Assembly (NCBI GenBank): GCA_934645125.1
Contig: CAKUDT010000058.1
Coordinates: 1 to 7,789 of the forward strand
From: an uncultured Eggerthellaceae bacterium
Lineage (GTDB): Bacteria; Actinomycetota; Coriobacteriia; Coriobacteriales; Eggerthellaceae
Direction of reading: 5' to 3'
DNA: 7,789 bases
Both the position numbers and the translations under genes were made by a program. Of this stretch, positions 4,802-7,789 are shown piece by piece; the stretch's first letter is position 1; each line of letters opens with the position of its first letter. The notes under the pieces were generated by a model that worked only from the letters and a program-made list of their open reading frames with translations, ran no database searches and had not been told where the DNA came from.

Positions 4802-6751
4802 ATGTGTGGGATATGCGGTTTCACAAATGCGCAGGATGCCGACCAGGGCATCCTTAAAGCGATGTGCGACATCATGGCACATCGCGGCCCCGATGGCGAG
4901 GGACAATACCTGGCCGACGGCATAGCGCTGGGACATCGACGTCTTTCGCTGGTTGACCTTGCGAATGGCAACCAACCCATGGTGCGCGCAACCGGCGCGC
5001 ATGCATCGGCAGTCACTTCCCCTGCCCGCACGCCCACGGGCGAGCCTTGCAGCCCCGAAACATGCATGCAGCGCGGCGATTACGTTATTGTCTTCAACGG
5101 AGAAATCTACAATTATCAGGACTTACGCACGGAGCTTGCCCAGATGGGCTGGGAATTTGCAACGCATTCCGACACCGAGGTTTTACTGGTAAGCTACCTG
5201 CAATGGGGCAAAACCATGCTGCAGCGCTTGCGCGGCATGTTTGCCTTCGCTCTTTGGGATGCGCGCAACAAAGAGCTTTTCTGCGCACGCGATTTCTTCG
5301 GCATCAAGCCGTTTTATTACACGCAGCAGCAAGGGCAGTTCATCTTCGCAAGCGAGATAAAAAGCATTTTGGAGCACCCTGCCTATCATCGCGAGCTCAA
5401 TCGCGGAGCCCTTGAGCAGTACCTGTGCTTCCAGTTCTCAGCGCTGCCTGAAACGTTTTTCAAAGGCGTGTTCAAGCTTCCACCTGCTCATTGCCTGACG
5501 GTTCATGCCGATGGCTCTCCGGAAATGGAGCGCTATTGGCAGCCTGAGTTTTGTTCCGACAACACGCGCTCAGAAGAAGCGACCGTTAACGCCATTGACC
5601 AGGCCATGCGTGAAAGCGTGCGCTATCACAACGTAGCCGATGTTGAAGTGGGATCGTTTCTGAGCAGCGGCATTGACTCTAGCTACATGGCAGCGTGTCT
5701 TGCCAAAGAGAACCCCGCCATCAAGACGTTTACCGTGGGATTCGCCGAGTATCAAGGCGAGCGCGACGAGATTTCGTGGGCGCAAGAATTAGCCGATGAG
5801 CTGGGTGTTTCGAACGCAAGCCACCACATTACCGAGCCTGAATATTGGGAGAGCCTGCCGCGCGTTCAATGGCACATGGACGAGCCGTGCGCCGACCCCA
5901 GCGCCGTTGCACTGTACTTTGTTGATAAACTGGCAGCAACGCAGGTCAAAGCAGTGCTTTCAGGCGAAGGAGCCGATGAATTCTTCGGCGGCTATAAAAT
6001 CTACCAAACGCCATTCGCAAATGTCCATGTAGCAGGCCTGCCAAAGCCTCTTTTACAGGCAGGAGCGCATTTGGCAAGCGCGCTGCACCTGCGCGGCGCA
6101 AATTACCTGAACCGCGCAAGCCACACGGTGGAGGACTGGTATTACACGAACGCAAACGGCGTTGCTTTTTCGCCCGAAGAACGTGCGGCGCTTTTGAAGG
6201 AGCCAGTAAGCGCGGGCGGCCCACAGGACTTGGTGGCGCCAACGTATGCAGATGCAGCCGCTCAAAATCTTGATGAGACAACGCGTATGCAGTACCTTGA
6301 CCTGCACTTTTGGCTTGTTGGCGATATCTTGCTCAAAACCGACAAGATGTCCATGGCGCACTCCCTGGAAAGCCGCGTGCCATTCCTTGACCGTGGCGTA
6401 TTCGACCTTGCGCGCACCATTCCTACCCCGCTGAAAACCAACGAACACCAGACGAAGATTGCACTGCGAGAAGCCGCCGAACGCGCAATCCCCCCACAAT
6501 GGGCCCAGAAGGAAAAACTTGGATTCCCCGTGCCGGTGGTCAACTGGCTTCGCGAAGACCGCTATTACCAGCAGGTAAAGGAGTGGTTCACCGGACCCGA
6601 AGCGCAACAGTTTTTCAACGTTGATCAGCTGCTTAAGCTGCTCGACGAACATCGCGCCGGCGCCGATAACAGCCGAAAGATATGGATTTGCTTCATGTTC
6701 CTTATGTGGTACCGCATTTTCTTTACAGAGCAGAGCGTAAAGAGTAATTGA
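4802..6751 (+). CDS. asnB: AsnB-family glutamine amidotransferase (asparagine synthetase or peptidoglycan amidotransferase)
   Basis: This 649-residue protein has the full AsnB layout. Residues 1 to about 215 are the class II (Ntn) glutaminase: nucleophile Cys2 (MCGICGF), RRLS (46-49), FNGEIYN (98-104) and HSDTE (122-126). Residues from about 255 are the ATP-dependent synthetase, with the PPi loop SSGIDSS (288-294), LSGEGADEFFGGY (386-398) and KMSMAHSLESRVPFLDR (515-531). The family converts aspartate to asparagine, or amidates carboxylates on other substrates, using glutamine and ATP. The length exceeds E. coli AsnB (about 554) and is close to Bacillus AsnB and Corynebacterium LtsA (about 630-640). 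Members of that size amidate meso-diaminopimelate in peptidoglycan. The neighbouring murT-gatD gene supports the wall role, but this is inference. An insertion of about 27 residues (roughly 62-92, Ala/Thr/Pro-rich) interrupts the glutaminase domain before FNGEIYN. The catalytic residues appear intact. Family call very sure; substrate open. Confidence 0.93.
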   Translation: MCGICGFTNAQDADQGILKAMCDIMAHRGPDGEGQYLADGIALGHRRLSLVDLANGNQPMVRATGAHASAVTSPARTPTGEPCSPETCMQRGDYVIVFNGEIYNYQDLRTELAQMGWEFATHSDTEVLLVSYLQWGKTMLQRLRGMFAFALWDARNKELFCARDFFGIKPFYYTQQQGQFIFASEIKSILEHPAYHRELNRGALEQYLCFQFSALPETFFKGVFKLPPAHCLTVHADGSPEMERYWQPEFCSDNTRSEEATVNAIDQAMRESVRYHNVADVEVGSFLSSGIDSSYMAACLAKENPAIKTFTVGFAEYQGERDEISWAQELADELGVSNASHHITEPEYWESLPRVQWHMDEPCADPSAVALYFVDKLAATQVKAVLSGEGADEFFGGYKIYQTPFANVHVAGLPKPLLQAGAHLASALHLRGANYLNRASHTVEDWYYTNANGVAFSPEERAALLKEPVSAGGPQDLVAPTYADAAAQNLDETTRMQYLDLHFWLVGDILLKTDKMSMAHSLESRVPFLDRGVFDLARTIPTPLKTNEHQTKIALREAAERAIPPQWAQKEKLGFPVPVVNWLREDRYYQQVKEWFTGPEAQQFFNVDQLLKLLDEHRAGADNSRKIWICFMFLMWYRIFFTEQSVKSN

Positions 6752-6930
6752 TGCCACGTTTTGCCGGGATTGCTCAATAGCGCTTGCCCGACAAGAGGGA
6801 ACAGGGTTTGAGCTAAAACCACAGGCGAGGCTATACTCATTGGCTCTTACCCACCAAAACAAATCGCGAGTTCGAGCAAAAGCCAGGAGCAAAGAGCGCT
6901 ACCCCACAGATTTCGGCTGAAAAAAGTAAA
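6752..6930. other. Intergenic stretch after asnB
   Basis: No gene or tRNA is visible. An imperfect inverted repeat at 6761-6793 (TTGCCGGG with CCCGACAA, one mismatch, no T-run) is the only structure. The last bases, TCGGC (6913-6917) followed by an A-run, resemble the flank of the second repeat block at 7087-7106. Confidence 0.5.
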
Positions 6931-6971
6931 AATAGGAGGAAATCAAGTTTTTTATGATTTTCTCCTATTTT
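6929..6971. repeat. Array hairpin 1
   Basis: AAAATAGGAGGAAATCA (6929-6945) pairs with 6955-6971 over 17 bp, with one G-T pair and a nine-base loop (AGTTTTTTA). The 39-bp unit proper is 6931-6969. Its inner sequence GAAATC..GTTTTTT is shared with hairpin 4. Confidence 0.9.
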
Positions 6972-6991
6972 CAATACATTTCTTAGACATG

Positions 6992-7035
6992 AAATAGGAG
7001 GAAATTTAATTATTTTAAATTTCCTCCTATTTTTT
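6992..7035. repeat. Array hairpin 2, perfect 18-bp stem with T-run (possible terminator of asnB)
   Basis: The arms 6992-7009 (AAATAGGAGGAAATTTAA) and 7015-7032 are perfectly complementary with a five-base loop (TTATT). Six T (7030-7035) end the right arm on the plus strand, so it could stop transcription from asnB despite an AT-rich stem. The unit proper is 6993-7031. Confidence 0.9.
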
Positions 7036-7106
7036 CCACTGAAACGAAACCGTGCAAGAAGAAAACATCAACAACCAGCGTTGGACTCGGCAAAAAACGT
7101 CAAAAT

Positions 7107-7145
7107 AATAGGAGATTTTTGAAATTTTTGCGATTTCCTCCTATT
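7107..7145. repeat. Array hairpin 3, inverted relative to units 1 and 4
   Basis: The ends AATAGGAG (7107-7114) and CTCCTATT (7138-7145) pair over 8 bp; the inner part pairs poorly. Read on the minus strand it begins AATAGGAGGAAATCG and ends AAAAATCTCCTATT, matching unit 4 closely. It is therefore an inverted copy. TTTTT follows on the plus strand (7144-7148). Confidence 0.85.
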
Positions 7146-7168
7146 TTTCCTTTAACCGTGCTCGCAAG

Positions 7169-7207
7169 AATAGGAGGAAATCGAGTTTTTTCAAAAAATC
7201 TCCTACT
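7169..7207. repeat. Array hairpin 4
   Basis: The ends AATAGGAG (7169-7176) and CTCCTACT (7200-7207) enclose a 23-bp interior beginning GAAATCGAGTTTTTT. The right end carries a T-to-C change, so the outermost pairing is weakened. It lies 26 bases beyond the stop codon of the niaR-like gene, where it could stop leftward transcripts. Confidence 0.85.
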
Positions 7208-7233
7208 TCAAGAAAAACGAAGCCCGCGATTCG

Positions 7234-7789
7234 CTACGAGAACAATTCCTGCGCTTCATAATCTGTAAGCGGTGCTAAAAATCCTTTTTGTTCAAGGGCA
7301 GAAATGATTTCATCAAGGATATCTTCGGATGCTGCACTTATATGATGGAAGTGATACCCATCGGTCACGGTAGAGAGTGGAGCCGAAACGCCCTGGTTCA
7401 AATCGGACAGGAACTGGCGCACGTCGCGACGGCTCTTCACGTCAAGCGGGGCCGACAACCTGCCATACGTGCGGTGGTTCACCATAACATCAACTACGCA
7501 TCCGCCCAGGTCAACAATGGCATCTAACTCGTCCTCAATTTGCTCGGGCGTATGGCGAACTTTCACTAATCGAACAACCTGAGCGCTTGAACGCTTAAGA
7601 ACGTAGCCTCGGTTCGTGGAGACAATATCATGGCCGCACGCGCGCAGCAGGGCAACATCGGTCACAATAACCTGCCTGCTGACCTGCAGTTTCTCTCCCA
7701 GCGCTTGTCCGGCGATCGGCTTTGACGCCTCTTGCAGAAGCGACACGATTTGCGCGCGCCGAACATCACCGGTAACGCTTGGTGTGCCC
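7234..7789 (-). CDS. niaR: NiaR-like transcriptional repressor (HTH + 3H domain), 5' end cut by window edge
   Basis: The minus-strand frame is open from the right edge to a TAG at 7236-7234, giving 184 visible residues. Visible residues 10-64 form an HTH_11 winged helix (RRAQIVSLLQEASKPIAGQA, then a VSRQVIVTDVALLRA recognition region and a wing ending NRGYVL). The rest is the 3H domain, with HTPEQIEDELDAI (His79, Glu87), VNHRTYGRLSAPLD (His105) and DGYHFHHIS (His146, 148, 149). These histidines and Glu87 are the metal- and ligand-site residues known in NiaR. NiaR proteins repress NAD-synthesis or niacin-transport genes when nicotinate is plentiful. A GTG at 7746 is not the true start, because it would remove the first HTH helix (RRAQI lies upstream of it); the start lies beyond 7789. 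No NAD gene is visible here, so the target is unknown. The gene converges on asnB across the repeat array. Confidence 0.85.
   Translation of the reverse strand, partial: GTPSVTGDVRRAQIVSLLQEASKPIAGQALGEKLQVSRQVIVTDVALLRACGHDIVSTNRGYVLKRSSAQVVRLVKVRHTPEQIEDELDAIVDLGGCVVDVMVNHRTYGRLSAPLDVKSRRDVRQFLSDLNQGVSAPLSTVTDGYHFHHISAASEDILDEIISALEQKGFLAPLTDYEAQELFS

Larger units (their letters stand above)
6931..7207. repeat. Array of eight alternating 8-bp motifs with 31-bp period
   Basis: AATAGGAG starts at 6931, 6993, 7107 and 7169. Its reverse complement CTCCTATT starts at 6962, 7024 and 7138, with a one-base variant (CTCCTACT) at 7200. Within each block of four the distance between successive motifs is exactly 31 bp, so every gap between motifs is 23 bp. 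The blocks (6931-7031 and 7107-7207, each 101 bp) are separated by 75 bp. The region is much richer in A+T than its surroundings. It lies between the convergent asnB and niaR-like genes. Possible roles are a protein-binding array on one face of the helix, a set of bidirectional terminators, or a miniature repeat family. I do not recognise the element. Confidence 0.9.

Noticed and set aside
5663..5683. SSGIDSS instead of SGGxDSS in the AsnB PPi loop as a sign of inactivity
   Set aside because: A Ser at the second position also occurs, as far as I recall, in other Gram-positive AsnB proteins, and the other catalytic motifs are intact.
6752..6930. tRNA gene or terminator directly after asnB
   Set aside because: No cloverleaf or GTTCGANTC-type T-loop is present, and the only inverted repeat (6761-6793) is imperfect and lacks a T-run.
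6931..7207. CRISPR array (39-bp repeats, 23-bp and 75-bp spacers)
   Set aside because: The units are strong palindromes with diverged interiors, one unit is inverted, the spacer lengths differ greatly, and no cas gene is present.
6931..7207. Repeat RNA antitoxin of a type III toxin-antitoxin system (ToxI-like)
   Set aside because: Those are direct tandem repeats followed by a toxin gene on the same strand. Here the repeats alternate in orientation and the next gene is a convergent regulator.
7744..7746. GTG at 7746 as the start of the NiaR-like protein
   Set aside because: The frame stays open upstream and encodes RRAQI, the beginning of the first HTH helix, so the real start is beyond the window.

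Overview
The window looks like chromosomal DNA of a Gram-positive bacterium of moderate GC content. A MurT/GatD-type peptidoglycan amidotransferase, a NiaR-type repressor and a BspA-like leucine-rich repeat protein together fit Actinomycetota or Firmicutes. My best guess is a host-associated member of Coriobacteriia. That is inference from gene content; no ribosomal RNA or other taxonomic marker is present.

Layout, left to right: (1) positions 1-574, minus strand: the N-terminal part of a CorA-like divalent-metal transporter, cut by the left edge. (2) 724-1626, minus strand: a cytoplasmic protein with five 23-residue LRR_5 repeats. (3) 1627-2330: a roughly 700-base gap between divergent genes. 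It holds a 12-bp inverted repeat, a possible small RNA with C/U-rich loops, and a clear Rho-independent terminator at 2152-2191. (4) 2331-4658, plus strand: MurT and GatD fused into one polypeptide through an Ala/Thr/Ser/Pro-rich linker. (5) 4802-6751, plus strand: a glutamine-dependent AsnB-type amidotransferase, probably in the same operon. (6) 6752-7233: a 482-base convergent gap with an AT-rich array of eight 8-bp motifs in alternating orientation. (7) 7234-7789, minus strand: a NiaR-like (HTH + 3H domain) regulator whose start lies beyond the right edge.

How the genes may work together: MurT-GatD amidates the D-glutamate of lipid II. Several AsnB-family proteins of similar size amidate meso-diaminopimelate in peptidoglycan, so genes 4 and 5 may form a cell-wall amidation operon rather than a wall gene next to an asparagine synthetase. 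That substrate assignment is inference.

The most unusual structure is the array at 6931-7207. The motif AATAGGAG and its reverse complement CTCCTATT alternate with a start-to-start distance of exactly 31 bp (about three helical turns). They form two blocks of four separated by 75 bp. Read as RNA, the motifs pair into four 39-nt hairpins. I do not recognise this as a described element.
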